DNA of 28,665 bases from CAYXVJ01 sp050309435 (GCA_050309435.1 JBNRMJ010000007.1:1-28665); one strand, 5' to 3'. Shown: positions 6,380-14,840, counted from the first letter of the stretch. Translations and numbers: made by a program. Notes: generated by a model from the sequence alone, not told the origin.

Positions 6380-7381
6380 TTAAAAGGTCTCTTCTTCCTG
6401 ATTCTCAGTACCTGTATCATCGCTTGGAAGCAGCTCGAGATAGCCGTCCTTCAAGACCAGACGAACTTTATTGTCTTTAAAACCTGCCTGATTCAAGACC
6501 TCGCGGGGAATCTGAACACGGCCGACACGATCCATAATCAAAAACTCCTCATGACTGTCCTCTCCCGGTTCGTCGAAGTCCTGATCGCCGCCCAGTGCAC
6601 CTACATGAGCCAGCTGCTCGGCATAACTGATGCGGACCAGGCGCTCGCTGCTGATCTTGCCGTCCTGGATATTGATCACGCGAGACACTTTATGAGATAA
6701 AGCCTGATCATGCGTAACCATAACGATGGTTAAGCCAAACTCCTGATTTAATCTGCGGAATAAATCGAAAATCAAGTTGGATGTAGCCACGTCGACCGAA
6801 CCGGTCGGCTCGTCGGCCAGCAGTAATCTTGGTTCATTGGCCAGCGCAATCGCTATCGCGATGCGCTGCTGTTCTCCTCCCGATAACTGACCGAGCCGGC
6901 TGTGCTTCTTACTTTCCAGCCCGACAAGACTTAGAAGAAAATCCGCTCTCTGGGCTTTTGTTTTATGGGGCGGAAACATCGGCTTTTGATTCGCTTTATC
7001 CTTACGGCCTAAAAACTGCATCGGCAATTCGATGTTCTGGCGAGCTGTCAAATAAGGAAGCAGATTTCTGGCATTGTTCTGCCAGACAAATCCGACCGTA
7101 CGGCTCTTATACGATACCAGCTGATCTTCGTCGAGTTTGAAGAGATCCAGACCGTCCACGTGCAGTCTGCCGGCAGACGGACGATCCAGGCCGCCCACCA
7201 TGTTCAGGAAGGTCGATTTACCCGAACCACTGCGACCGATGATGGCTACGAACTCTCCTTCGTGAATCGTCATATCCATGCCCTGAAGCGCGAGCACTTC
7301 GGTGTCTTTGGTTTTATAGATTTTGACCAGATTGTCGCAGATGATCATGGGCTTCTCTGGTACATGCTTATTCGTGTCCAT
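6380..7381 (-). CDS. MacB/LolD-type ABC ATPase with C-terminal AbrB-like domain
   Basis: A 333-aa ATPase subunit for the FtsX-type exporter of this operon. Walker A GRSGSGKST (49-57), Q-loop VWQN (99-102), signature LSGGEQQR (166-173), Walker B LLLADEPTG (187-194) and H-loop His224 are intact, so it should hydrolyse ATP. Beyond the roughly 245-residue ATPase there is an acidic linker and then, at about 281-320, a segment reading MDRVGRVQIPREVLNQAG that matches the swapped-hairpin AbrB/SpoVT/MazE fold (compare VDELGRVVIPIELR of AbrB). This tail could dimerise the subunit, bind DNA or act as a regulatory module; that is inference. An acidic end (ENQEEETF) closes the protein. Its start overlaps the preceding ATPase gene by 14 bases. 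It is the last gene of the six-gene operon. Confidence 0.93.
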   Translation of the reverse strand: MDTNKHVPEKPMIICDNLVKIYKTKDTEVLALQGMDMTIHEGEFVAIIGRSGSGKSTFLNMVGGLDRPSAGRLHVDGLDLFKLDEDQLVSYKSRTVGFVWQNNARNLLPYLTARQNIELPMQFLGRKDKANQKPMFPPHKTKAQRADFLLSLVGLESKKHSRLGQLSGGEQQRIAIAIALANEPRLLLADEPTGSVDVATSNLIFDLFRRLNQEFGLTIVMVTHDQALSHKVSRVINIQDGKISSERLVRISYAEQLAHVGALGGDQDFDEPGEDSHEEFLIMDRVGRVQIPREVLNQAGFKDNKVRLVLKDGYLELLPSDDTGTENQEEETF

Positions 7382-8090
7382 TTATCTCACCATCTTTAAT
7401 TTCGTAGATTGCATCTCCGACTTCCATAATTTCGACGTTATGCGTCGTCATCAGAATCGTGATACCTTCGGAAAGAGTCAGATCCTTCAGGAGTTTGACC
7501 ACCTGCAGACTGCTCTGCGTATCGAGTTCGCCGGTCGGTTCGTCTGCCAGAATGATTTCAGGCTGATGAACCATGGCCCGCGCGATGGCCACGCGCTGCT
7601 GTTCGCCGCCGGACATTTCGTTTGGGTAGTGAGAGAGACGCTTGCCGAGTCCCACGCTCTTAAGACTCGCGATGGCACGCTCACGTCTGTTTTTGTTCTC
7701 TCCGACCAGACGCAGCGCCAGTTCGACGTTCTCGAGCGCCGTCATCATAGGTACCAGCGCGACCGACTGGAAGATAAAGCCGTATTTCTTGCGTCTGAAA
7801 TCGTCTAGTTCCCGTGAAGTAGCCTTTACCAGATCCGTGCCGTTCAAATACAGTTCGCCCGAATCGGGTCTGTCCAGGCAGCCAAGGATATTCAGAAAAG
7901 TGGTTTTACCCGAACCCGAACGACCTTTTAAGATGGTCAAACCGCCCCGGGGAACTTCGATCGAAACACCTTTTAGCACCGATATGTGCTCTCCGCCGTC
8001 GAGCGGAAAACTGCGTTTTATATCGGTCGCACGAAGTAAAATATCTTTCCCTGCAGTCTCTTCTGCTTTTTGAAATTCTTCTCGCTGCAT
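7368..8090 (-). CDS. MacB/LolD-type ABC transporter ATPase
   Basis: A 240-aa ATPase of the lipoprotein-release/macrolide-export class that partners FtsX-like permeases. Walker A GRSGSGKTT (56-64), Q-loop FIFQS, signature MSGGEQQR (159-166) and Walker B IILADEPTGELD (179-190) with a downstream TTHN H-loop are all intact. There is no C-terminal extension, unlike the second ATPase of the operon. Since the permease is a single polypeptide with two FtsX halves, the two ATPases may form a heterodimer beneath it (inference). Its ATG directly follows the permease stop (TAAATG), so translation is coupled. Confidence 0.95.
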   Translation of the reverse strand: MQREEFQKAEETAGKDILLRATDIKRSFPLDGGEHISVLKGVSIEVPRGGLTILKGRSGSGKTTFLNILGCLDRPDSGELYLNGTDLVKATSRELDDFRRKKYGFIFQSVALVPMMTALENVELALRLVGENKNRRERAIASLKSVGLGKRLSHYPNEMSGGEQQRVAIARAMVHQPEIILADEPTGELDTQSSLQVVKLLKDLTLSEGITILMTTHNVEIMEVGDAIYEIKDGEINGHE

Positions 8091-10982
8091 TTAGTCTTCT
8101 CCCAACTTCAAAGCCTGAGCGATATTGATCTGCCGGATCTGCCAGGCCAGTACAAACAGACACAAGACAATAGTCATGCCCACGATCAGAAATGTACGGA
8201 TAAAATCATCGCCCGCATATTCGATCTTGAGCGGAATGATCTGCTCGGTGCTGCCATAAGCCAGTAAAATCAGCGGAACGAAAAGTCGGGCAGCCAGATA
8301 ACCGATGCCCGTACCGGCCAGGAGTGCCGGCAGAGTAACCGAGAGCTGCTCGTTGATCAGCATCAGAATCAATTCCTTAAAGCGCAGACCCATCGCCCGG
8401 AAAATACCGAAAAGCAGAGTACGCGAACGAATAGAAAGGATCCAGTAAATCAGGAAACCCACCGCACATAAAATCAAGACAACCAGATAGCTGATGGTCA
8501 AAAGACCGTTGGTCCCCTGAAGAATCGGATCTCGATTCAAATCGACCAGCTGAGCATTCGTGTCGATGAATTTCGTATAGCTGCGACCGGAGGCGGACTG
8601 AGTGTTGCGGTTTTCAGCGGCAAAGTCATAAATAAACTGACTCTCGCCATTGGTTTTCAACCACAGATCGTAAGGCACAATGCCGAAAGCAGATTGTGTT
8701 TCGGATAAGTGCGTGATCGCCAGATAATTATCCGTCACGATTGTACTGCCGTCGCTATGCTTCTTGCTGCTGGTCGGCTGATAACCCGGCCAGTATGGAA
8801 CGAAACCGGCGATCACACCATAGATGGACTCGTCTTTTCCACCCGAAATATAGACATAATCCCCGACTGCCAGACCTTGTTTGCTGCGGAAATTCTCCGA
8901 CAAGAGCACCGCCCGTCCGTCTCCGGCCAGAGCATTCAAGTAATTGTTGATATGCTCGGGCAGCAGGCCCCGATCCATCTTCACGGCTTCGCCGAACTCT
9001 TTTGTGTGGATACCCATCAGCGTGGCAATCTTGATATCGACATTTCGACCGCGAATGCTAACATCGTTATTTGTATAGACACGAGCTACGGCTTCGACCT
9101 CTTCCATCTGCTCGTAAACGGCATAGTCGGGTTCCTGATAAACCAGCTCCAGATCCGGATTATCGGCCACTGCCTCGGCATTGTTGGGCCAGAATTCGCG
9201 AATCACGATATCCGTACCATTCAGGTAGCGAATCTGAGCCCTGGCGTTCTCGTTGATGGTGCGGGCGGTAATCGCGCTGAACAGTCCGATCGACATGGTC
9301 AGCATCAGGAAGACCGAAATAAAGGTTTGTCTGTTTCTGGAACGGATCGTCTGCAGGAAAGATAAATACAGAGCAGGCCCCCAGAGGTTCTCCGTGATCT
9401 TATAGAAAACCCGTACGATAAACGGTACAATACGCCAGACAACCAGCGCGGCACCGACCATGAAGAGCGAACTGCTCAGGAAAAGCAGGCCGTCCGTCCC
9501 CTGCCCCGCGGCGACACGTTCCGCGATGCTGTCTTTTTGCTGATTGAAGGAATAAAGCGCATATATCGAAATCCCCAGAAGGATGAGATCCAGCCAGGCC
9601 TTCTGCCACCAGGGCGTCTTTTGGTCAAGTGCCTGAAGCTGCTGTTTTTGTTCGACGATGGTGGTTTTCGACTGACGGAAAGCAGGGATGATCATAGTGC
9701 CGATACTCACGGCAAAGGCAGATCCCGCCGAGGCCAAAAAGGCCGGACGGATACGAAGCGGCAGGGCTTCTCTCGAGACAAAGCTCAGGAAGGCATCGGC
9801 CGAACCGATCATATTCGTCAGGAAAAAGCTCAGCGGCATCCCCGCGACTAGCGCCAACAGACCGATGATCAGGCTCTGTCCGATATATATTCTTAGTACC
9901 TGCCATCTGGACGCGCCGCGGCTCTTGAAGACGGCGATCTCGTTTAACTCCATGCGCAGGAGCTGCTTGCTGACCATGAAGATGAAGGCAAGCAGCAGCA
10001 AGTAAATCGGGACCTGTAAGAGCAGGAGGGTCACCCGGGTTTTCAGCGCCTGTAGTTCAAATGCTTTCAATGTGCTTTCAAAGTTGTTGGTAATTACGCT
10101 TCGTTTCCCGTTCAGTTGCCGGACATAGCTCTCGCTTTGATCCAGGAAGTGTTTAACGTGTTCAGGTTTCATTTGGGTATAGTCAAAGGCTACATTCCAG
10201 ATACCGGACACGCTCACCAGCGAACGGACATCCTCGCCTGTCCCGAAGCTCTCGACGTAGCCCGGACGGAGCAGATCGTTGAAGATATCCTCTGACATAA
10301 AGAGATGATTACCGTAAAAAGAATCGGGACGAATCCAATATGGATCCGTGTTGTCCGCCGCGCCGAAGACACCTGTCACCCGAAAGGCAAGCGCTCCTTG
10401 TTCCTCGAGCAGGATCTCCGAGGAATTAGTCTTGTCCAGCGTTAGGAGGTCGCCGAGCAGGATATTTTGATTGACCATGGTACGTTGGGGAATGATGACA
10501 TCGATGATGCGCGTCCCGTCGGCGGTCTCTTCGATATCATCCGAGAATAGATCGCCGCTGAGAAGCTTAATATGGTCTTCGAGCTCGTTTAAGGTCGCAA
10601 GCTGAACATCCGCTTTCTTAACGTTGTCGCGGATTACATCCGGCACGAAACTAAGCCGGCCGCTGGAAATGAAACGAACTGTGGACAAAGTATCCAGACC
10701 ATAGGCCTCGGGAACTTCATCTGCCAGAAGATCATAGGGCCGAAGAGATATGGCCGTCAGACCCAGAGGCGTTGTCGAGCCGGAATCGATCGTAACCATC
10801 AGAGGATGTTTACTCGTGCTGTGGAGCTTTTCTTCCAGCGTCCGGGTAAGTAGACGGCCCAGGATGCCATCCATATACAATGGGCTGGCACAGGCAATCG
10901 CGATCAGGAGAATGTTGCCGATCAGAAGACTGGCAACCATCCACCTCTTATGCTTTATCTTATTCAGAATTATTGCAAACAT
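8091..10982 (-). CDS. Large FtsX-family ABC transporter permease (double FtsX)
   Basis: A 963-aa integral membrane protein, the channel/energy-coupling subunit of a MacB/LolCE-like mechanotransmission exporter. An N-terminal membrane helix (about 14-35) leads into a roughly 280-residue extracytoplasmic domain. A first FtsX-type block (helices near 318-343, 365-390, 412-436) is followed by further helices (about 462-478, 500-525, 560-580). A second extracytoplasmic domain (about 585-830) precedes a second FtsX block (about 835-858, 880-915, 935-955). That is about ten helices, compared with four in MacB, and matches the fused-permease type of Gram-positive exporters. Start: ATG at 10982 with AGGAAG upstream. 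Cargo is unknown. It sits between three adaptor genes and two ATPase genes. Confidence 0.92.
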   Translation of the reverse strand: MFAIILNKIKHKRWMVASLLIGNILLIAIACASPLYMDGILGRLLTRTLEEKLHSTSKHPLMVTIDSGSTTPLGLTAISLRPYDLLADEVPEAYGLDTLSTVRFISSGRLSFVPDVIRDNVKKADVQLATLNELEDHIKLLSGDLFSDDIEETADGTRIIDVIIPQRTMVNQNILLGDLLTLDKTNSSEILLEEQGALAFRVTGVFGAADNTDPYWIRPDSFYGNHLFMSEDIFNDLLRPGYVESFGTGEDVRSLVSVSGIWNVAFDYTQMKPEHVKHFLDQSESYVRQLNGKRSVITNNFESTLKAFELQALKTRVTLLLLQVPIYLLLLAFIFMVSKQLLRMELNEIAVFKSRGASRWQVLRIYIGQSLIIGLLALVAGMPLSFFLTNMIGSADAFLSFVSREALPLRIRPAFLASAGSAFAVSIGTMIIPAFRQSKTTIVEQKQQLQALDQKTPWWQKAWLDLILLGISIYALYSFNQQKDSIAERVAAGQGTDGLLFLSSSLFMVGAALVVWRIVPFIVRVFYKITENLWGPALYLSFLQTIRSRNRQTFISVFLMLTMSIGLFSAITARTINENARAQIRYLNGTDIVIREFWPNNAEAVADNPDLELVYQEPDYAVYEQMEEVEAVARVYTNNDVSIRGRNVDIKIATLMGIHTKEFGEAVKMDRGLLPEHINNYLNALAGDGRAVLLSENFRSKQGLAVGDYVYISGGKDESIYGVIAGFVPYWPGYQPTSSKKHSDGSTIVTDNYLAITHLSETQSAFGIVPYDLWLKTNGESQFIYDFAAENRNTQSASGRSYTKFIDTNAQLVDLNRDPILQGTNGLLTISYLVVLILCAVGFLIYWILSIRSRTLLFGIFRAMGLRFKELILMLINEQLSVTLPALLAGTGIGYLAARLFVPLILLAYGSTEQIIPLKIEYAGDDFIRTFLIVGMTIVLCLFVLAWQIRQINIAQALKLGED

Positions 10983-10996
10983 ACGCTGGAAACTTC

Positions 10997-12115
10997 CTAT
11001 TCTATGACAATCTTATCGCCGACAGCCAAACCGTCCTGGATCCAGTAAAAATCCGGATTCCAGTTGACGACCTGTACATAACGCCGTTGTATACCGTTTT
11101 CGCTTTGGAGGTTGACGTAATAATTCTGGTTTTGTCTGGTTACGGCCCTGCGCGGTACGATCAAAACATCATGGACCTCGTGAGTATTGGCCGAGATACG
11201 CGGATTAATAACTCTGATAGCCTCGGAGGGGTCGATACCGGAGAGCTCCACCCACGACCGCTCGTTCAACAGCGAGGGTCCGAGTATGCTGTGGTCTGCC
11301 ACAACGCGTGCCTGAAACCGCTCTCGTTCTTTGGCAGGGCCGTGTTCGATTGTCACCATACTCCCGTGGCGGTACTCGCCGTTGCCGTTATCCATTTCCA
11401 GAAGGAACGGTTCCTGTCCGATAATCCGGCACATGTACTCGTTATAGCCCAGACGGTCGCCTTCTTTTCTGCCCGTGATGTCCACAACCTGCCCGGAAAA
11501 GGGCGCGACCAGCATATCGACGGCCAGGTCCTCCGCCGCTTCTTCGATCTCCTCTGTGATCTCATTAATATGTCGTTGGCTGTCTTGCTTTTGCCAGCGA
11601 AGATTTTCTTCTGCTATTTTGATTTCAATACCGAGTCGCGAACGATCGAAGCTGTCTGTCGAGGCCGCAAGTTCCTTCTTCAAAGAAGCGATTGCTTCCT
11701 CCAGCTGCTTTCTTTCTTTATCACTTCGGCTGACGGCTTCTTCGAGACGCAGACGACGTGTTTCCGAAGCCACCTTGTCTTCTTCCCTGATAAAGGTCAT
11801 CAACACATCGCCTTCCTCCACCTGGTCGCCGTGACGAACTTCGATGGATGCCAATGTCGCATTATCATGTTCGAAGAATAAGACTTCCTGATTCGGCAGA
11901 TAATAGCCCGGGGTTTGCTCCTTTGTGATTACAAAATCACCCATCCGTACTTCAACGACATCCCCCGGCTGATAACGTTCGACATCATCCTCGCCCGCAG
12001 CCCGTGACGGAAGCGACGGTTGCAGAAAAGCTGCCGTCAGCAACACACAACAAAAGCCCTTAACGAAACGATAGCCGGATATTTTTCGTCCCTTTACCAA
12101 TGATCTCTTAATCAT
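10997..12115 (-). CDS. Membrane-fusion/adaptor protein of the ABC exporter (third in tandem)
   Basis: A 372-aa exported adaptor (HlyD/YknX/MacA-like). Signal peptide: basic MIKRSLVKGRK, hydrophobic FCCVLLTAAFL, likely cleavage around SRAAGE; unlike its two upstream neighbours it has no lipobox. A first biotinyl/lipoyl-like half (ASIEVRHGDQVEEGDVLMTF) leads into a strongly charged helical hairpin (about 120-205), then the second half (APFSGQVVDITGRKEGDRLGY) and beta-barrel/membrane-proximal parts ending GLAVGDKIVIE. The start is the ATG at 12115, overlapping the stop of the previous gene within CATGATTAAG; the in-frame region further upstream reads into that gene and is rejected. It probably links the permease to extracellular space or the cell wall. 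Confidence 0.85.
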   Translation of the reverse strand: MIKRSLVKGRKISGYRFVKGFCCVLLTAAFLQPSLPSRAAGEDDVERYQPGDVVEVRMGDFVITKEQTPGYYLPNQEVLFFEHDNATLASIEVRHGDQVEEGDVLMTFIREEDKVASETRRLRLEEAVSRSDKERKQLEEAIASLKKELAASTDSFDRSRLGIEIKIAEENLRWQKQDSQRHINEITEEIEEAAEDLAVDMLVAPFSGQVVDITGRKEGDRLGYNEYMCRIIGQEPFLLEMDNGNGEYRHGSMVTIEHGPAKERERFQARVVADHSILGPSLLNERSWVELSGIDPSEAIRVINPRISANTHEVHDVLIVPRRAVTRQNQNYYVNLQSENGIQRRYVQVVNWNPDFYWIQDGLAVGDKIVIE

Positions 12116-13232
12116 GAATGTACACCCGCTCTCCTTCTTCAAGGCCTGCCTTAATCTCGATCCATGTGGCATTCGAGAGACCGACTTCGACATCTTGCCT
12201 TACACGCTCGTTGTCCACGATGAGATAGACATAACGTTGCTGCCCGTCCCGGTAGATGCAGTTACGGGGGATTCGAAGGGTGTCGACCGCTGCTTCGCCA
12301 GTCACCGTAACCGGCACATAAAGACCGGCCTCGAGCCCGGCAGGAATGGAGCCCTTGTCTAAATCCTTGATACTGTAATAGGTATAAGGAGTTTTATCAT
12401 TCAAAACCAAGGTCATGTAAGTTTCCCAGTCCAGTTCGTGAGGGATTAAAGGAACATCTTCTCCGTTGATCAGTGCCGTGACCGAGACAGCAGAACTCAA
12501 GCTGTAATCGCTGACAAACCCGCTGCGCACAAGAAGAGAGTTCTCGTCGGCCAGAACCGTAACTGTATCATAAGCCCGGATCGAGTCCCCCTCGGCAAAG
12601 GCAGGCAGATAAGATATTCTGGCATCAATCGGCGAGACCAGCTGCAAACGTTCGGGATCGACCCGAAGATCCGTTAGCTTACGTTCGATTTGAGTCAAAC
12701 GAAGGTCGTAGCGCTCCCGGGCCTGTTTGATGGCCAGTTTTCTTTCGCTGACCACAAGCGCCTGATTCTCGCGTTCGAAAGACGATGCGCCTGCAGATTC
12801 AAGGCGTCGCAATTCCAGCTCGGCAAGCTCTTGTTCCCAGTTCAGGATCTTTTCTTCATGTTCACGGGCGGCTTTTAGATTATCAAGTTCTTCTTCCAAT
12901 GACTCGATCTGCTCTTGATGGACGCTTTCGATTTCGATAATGACATCTCCGGCTTTCACTTCGCGACCTATGAAACTGTTAACCTTCTTGATTCGTCCGT
13001 CGACGTCAAATGAAAGTTCCATCGTCTCGGGAATCACCGAGCCGTCGTAAACAGAAGTGATTGAAACCGTTCCCCGTTCCACTACGGCGGTCTCCAGTTT
13101 GGCGCCCACCGGTTCCAGCAGTTCCGGTACTGTAGATTCCCGGCCGTTATTACCGCTGCAGGCACTAAGACCGGTGACAAGTATGGCGGCAAGCAGATAA
13201 GCTGTGATTTTTCTGGCTTTATTCTTAATCAA
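12108..13232 (-). CDS. Lipoprotein adaptor (HlyD/YknX-like), second in tandem
   Basis: A 374-aa adaptor anchored as a lipoprotein: MIKNKARKITAYLLAAILVTG followed by lipobox LSAC with Cys25. The adaptor core has an opening strand pair (VDGRIKKVNSFIGREVKAGDV), a long charged helical hairpin (about 100-170), the returning lipoyl half (LVSPIDARISYLPAFAEGDSI) and C-terminal barrel ending GLEEGERVYIHD. The start is taken as TTG at 13232, inside CTTGATTAAG, which overlaps the previous gene's stop. This gives the correct signal peptide and mirrors the ATG start of the next gene; starting at 13298 would put 22 non-signal residues in front. It shares its general plan and C-terminal motif with the first adaptor, so it is probably a tandem duplicate. 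Confidence 0.85.
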   Translation of the reverse strand: MIKNKARKITAYLLAAILVTGLSACSGNNGRESTVPELLEPVGAKLETAVVERGTVSITSVYDGSVIPETMELSFDVDGRIKKVNSFIGREVKAGDVIIEIESVHQEQIESLEEELDNLKAAREHEEKILNWEQELAELELRRLESAGASSFERENQALVVSERKLAIKQARERYDLRLTQIERKLTDLRVDPERLQLVSPIDARISYLPAFAEGDSIRAYDTVTVLADENSLLVRSGFVSDYSLSSAVSVTALINGEDVPLIPHELDWETYMTLVLNDKTPYTYYSIKDLDKGSIPAGLEAGLYVPVTVTGEAAVDTLRIPRNCIYRDGQQRYVYLIVDNERVRQDVEVGLSNATWIEIKAGLEEGERVYIHD

Positions 13233-14388
13233 GGATGATTCTCTCCCCTTCTTCCAGCCCGGACAGAACTTCGACTTCTTTTCCGTTTTCGAGACCAATC
13301 TCGATGTATTTTACTTCTCTGAGACCGTCGGCCGATTCGACATAAACAAAAGATTGATCCTCGGTAAAGTGCAGTGCCTCCTCGCTGATCAAGAGAGTTT
13401 CCCGGGACGCGTCCAGCAGTAAACTGATGTTGCCTTTCGTTCCTGATTCCAAAACCAGATGATCGGCATTGATGCGAAGATAAACTTCAGTCTCTCCGGC
13501 TTTACCGTTATTATCCTCATCATTGTTTTCTTCGCCGGCTTCGATCAAACCCTCGGTGACCGGATCCACGGCTACGACGGGAATTTCATCATCGTCAACA
13601 CTTATGAACATTTCCATGCCCGCTTCGAAGAATTCCGGAGATTTGGTCTTTCCCACAAACATGGAACTCTCGCTGACGGCCAGACGAATCATGGTTTCGT
13701 GAGCCGTCGATCGGTCAGTCGATTTTTTCTCTCTGACATAGGCAACCGTGGCATCGAAAGGTGCGTAGATTCGCCTCTCGCCGGCGGTAATTTCCATCTG
13801 CTCGAGTGCCAGACGGCTGATGTATAGCTGATCCTCAATCTGCTTAAGTTCGGCTGCCCGTGACTCGTCGAAGGCTTTTAACTCTGCGGCAATCTCCGAA
13901 GCGGACATGCCTTGAGCTTCCAGGCTCAGTTTTAGGCGTTTACGCTCGAGCATCTGACGTTCGATCAATTGCGCTTTTTCCAGTTCGAGACGATCTATGC
14001 CGTCTTTGGCATCGGCGAACATCTGATCTACGTCTCCTGCCTCAAGTTCGGCGAGAATCTGACCGGCTTTAACCTGACTGCCCTGTTTGACGTAAATGCC
14101 CTGAAAAAGCAGGCCGCCGACCGGAAAAGAGAGAGCGGCCTCCTGCGTCGGGACGTATTCGAAGCGAACATTTTCGCGAATCTCGATATCGCCACGCCGG
14201 ACAAGAGTATATTCGTAAGGACTTTGAGTGTAAGCTTGAATGACAGGTGCCTGCTCGTAAACCGGTTCTTCCGGCAATAAACCGCACGAAGCGGTCATAA
14301 TCAGGGCCAGTACGCTTCCTGTAAGGGATAAAAATCGTGATCGTAGGCCATAACGGCGCTTCGCGCTTGGATTGATAACTTCGGACAT
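13225..14388 (-). CDS. Lipoprotein adaptor (HlyD/YknX-like), first gene of the ABC exporter operon
   Basis: A 387-aa lipoprotein adaptor with a basic N-terminus, hydrophobic stretch and lipobox MTASC (Cys35). It has the lipoyl-like half (GLLFQGIYVKQGSQVKAGQI), a long helical hairpin rich in Glu, Lys and Ala (about 110-190), the returning half (IYAPFDATVAYVREK) and a barrel containing an acidic, Asn-rich insert (about 285-300, GEENNDEDNNGKAGE) before the end motif SGLEEGERIILD. The ATG at 14388 is preferred; a GTG one codon earlier is possible. Upstream sequence TAGGAAAAAG is a modest ribosome site. It heads a run of six minus-strand genes whose junctions overlap or nearly touch, so all six should be made together. 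Confidence 0.85.
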   Translation of the reverse strand: MSEVINPSAKRRYGLRSRFLSLTGSVLALIMTASCGLLPEEPVYEQAPVIQAYTQSPYEYTLVRRGDIEIRENVRFEYVPTQEAALSFPVGGLLFQGIYVKQGSQVKAGQILAELEAGDVDQMFADAKDGIDRLELEKAQLIERQMLERKRLKLSLEAQGMSASEIAAELKAFDESRAAELKQIEDQLYISRLALEQMEITAGERRIYAPFDATVAYVREKKSTDRSTAHETMIRLAVSESSMFVGKTKSPEFFEAGMEMFISVDDDEIPVVAVDPVTEGLIEAGEENNDEDNNGKAGETEVYLRINADHLVLESGTKGNISLLLDASRETLLISEEALHFTEDQSFVYVESADGLREVKYIEIGLENGKEVEVLSGLEEGERIILD

Positions 14389-14462
14389 CACTTTTTCCTA
14401 ACTACTGATTACTCTAATTTTCGAATAAAGAAAGCATTTTTATGGTTAATAATTTACAAACC

Positions 14463-14491
14463 ATCATAAGCCTATCTGGTTATAAATGCAA
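14463..14491 (-). promoter_or_regulatory. Promoter of the six-gene ABC exporter operon
   Basis: On the minus strand TTGCAT (14486-14491), a 17-bp spacer and TATGAT (14463-14468). Transcription would start near 14456, leaving an AT-rich untranslated leader of about 70 bases in which I see no obvious operator. Confidence 0.6.
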
Positions 14492-14557
14492 TGAAAGCCT
14501 TTGATTTTATGCCTGCTTAACGGCGAAATGACAACGAAGAGTTTGCTTGAAAACGGA

Positions 14558-14595
14558 ATAAATAAAACCTCATGCACGTAAAAACGTACATGAGG
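14558..14595 (-). terminator. Terminator of the tRNA-Arg transcript
   Basis: On the minus strand CCTCATGTACGT (14584-14595) pairs with ACGTGCATGAGG (14568-14579; one G-U), with a TTTT loop and a following TTTTATTTATT. It lies beyond the repeat array, so the array belongs to the tRNA-Arg primary transcript. Confidence 0.85.
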
Positions 14596-14605
14596 CGAGT
14601 TGCGA

Positions 14606-14751
14606 TGGTGTGCATAGGCCAGTAAAACAGTGGTGTGCATAGGCCAGAAGTATATGGTGTGCATAGGCCAGAAGTATATGGTGTGCATAGGCCAGTAAAA
14701 CAGTGGTGTGCATAGGCCAGAAGTATATGGTGTGCATAGGCCAGAAGTATA
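14606..14751 (-). repeat. Tandem repeat array imitating the tRNA-Arg 3' end
   Basis: Six direct repeats abut the encoded CCA of tRNA-Arg with no gap. On the plus strand each begins TGGTGTGCATAGGCCAG. Type A (25 bp, ending TAAAACAG) occupies 14606-14630 and 14679-14703. Type B (24 bp, ending AAGTATA) occupies 14631-14654, 14655-14678, 14704-14727 and 14728-14751. The order ABB-ABB is an exact 73-bp duplication. On the tRNA strand each unit ends CTATGCACACCA, against CTAGGCACACCA in the tRNA (11 of 12), so the units copy the acceptor 3' strand, discriminator and CCA. Together with the tRNA itself there are seven ACACCA ends in one transcript. Confidence 0.95.
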
Positions 14752-14828
14752 TGGTGTGCCTAGGGGGATTCGAACCTCCGGCCTACCGCTTAGGAGGCGG
14801 TCGCTCTATCCTACTGAGCTATAGGCAC
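14752..14828 (-). tRNA. tRNA-Arg (anticodon CCU)
   Basis: A 77-nt tRNA with encoded CCA. Acceptor GTGCCTA pairs perfectly with TAGGCAC, discriminator A. The anticodon stem ACCGC/GCGGT holds loop CTCCTAA, giving anticodon CCU (reads AGG). The T-arm GGAGGTTCGAATCCCCC is canonical. The 3' end runs directly into the repeat array at 14606-14751. Confidence 0.97.
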
Positions 14829-14840
14829 AAGTCACTGCCT

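Noticed and set aside
10880..11881. A 333-codon plus-strand frame
   Set aside because: Antisense to the permease and third adaptor genes; no ribosome site and no recognisable domain.
14606..14751. CRISPR array
   Set aside because: The units are contiguous 24/25-bp tandem repeats with no unique spacers, no cas genes nearby, and clear kinship to the tRNA 3' end.
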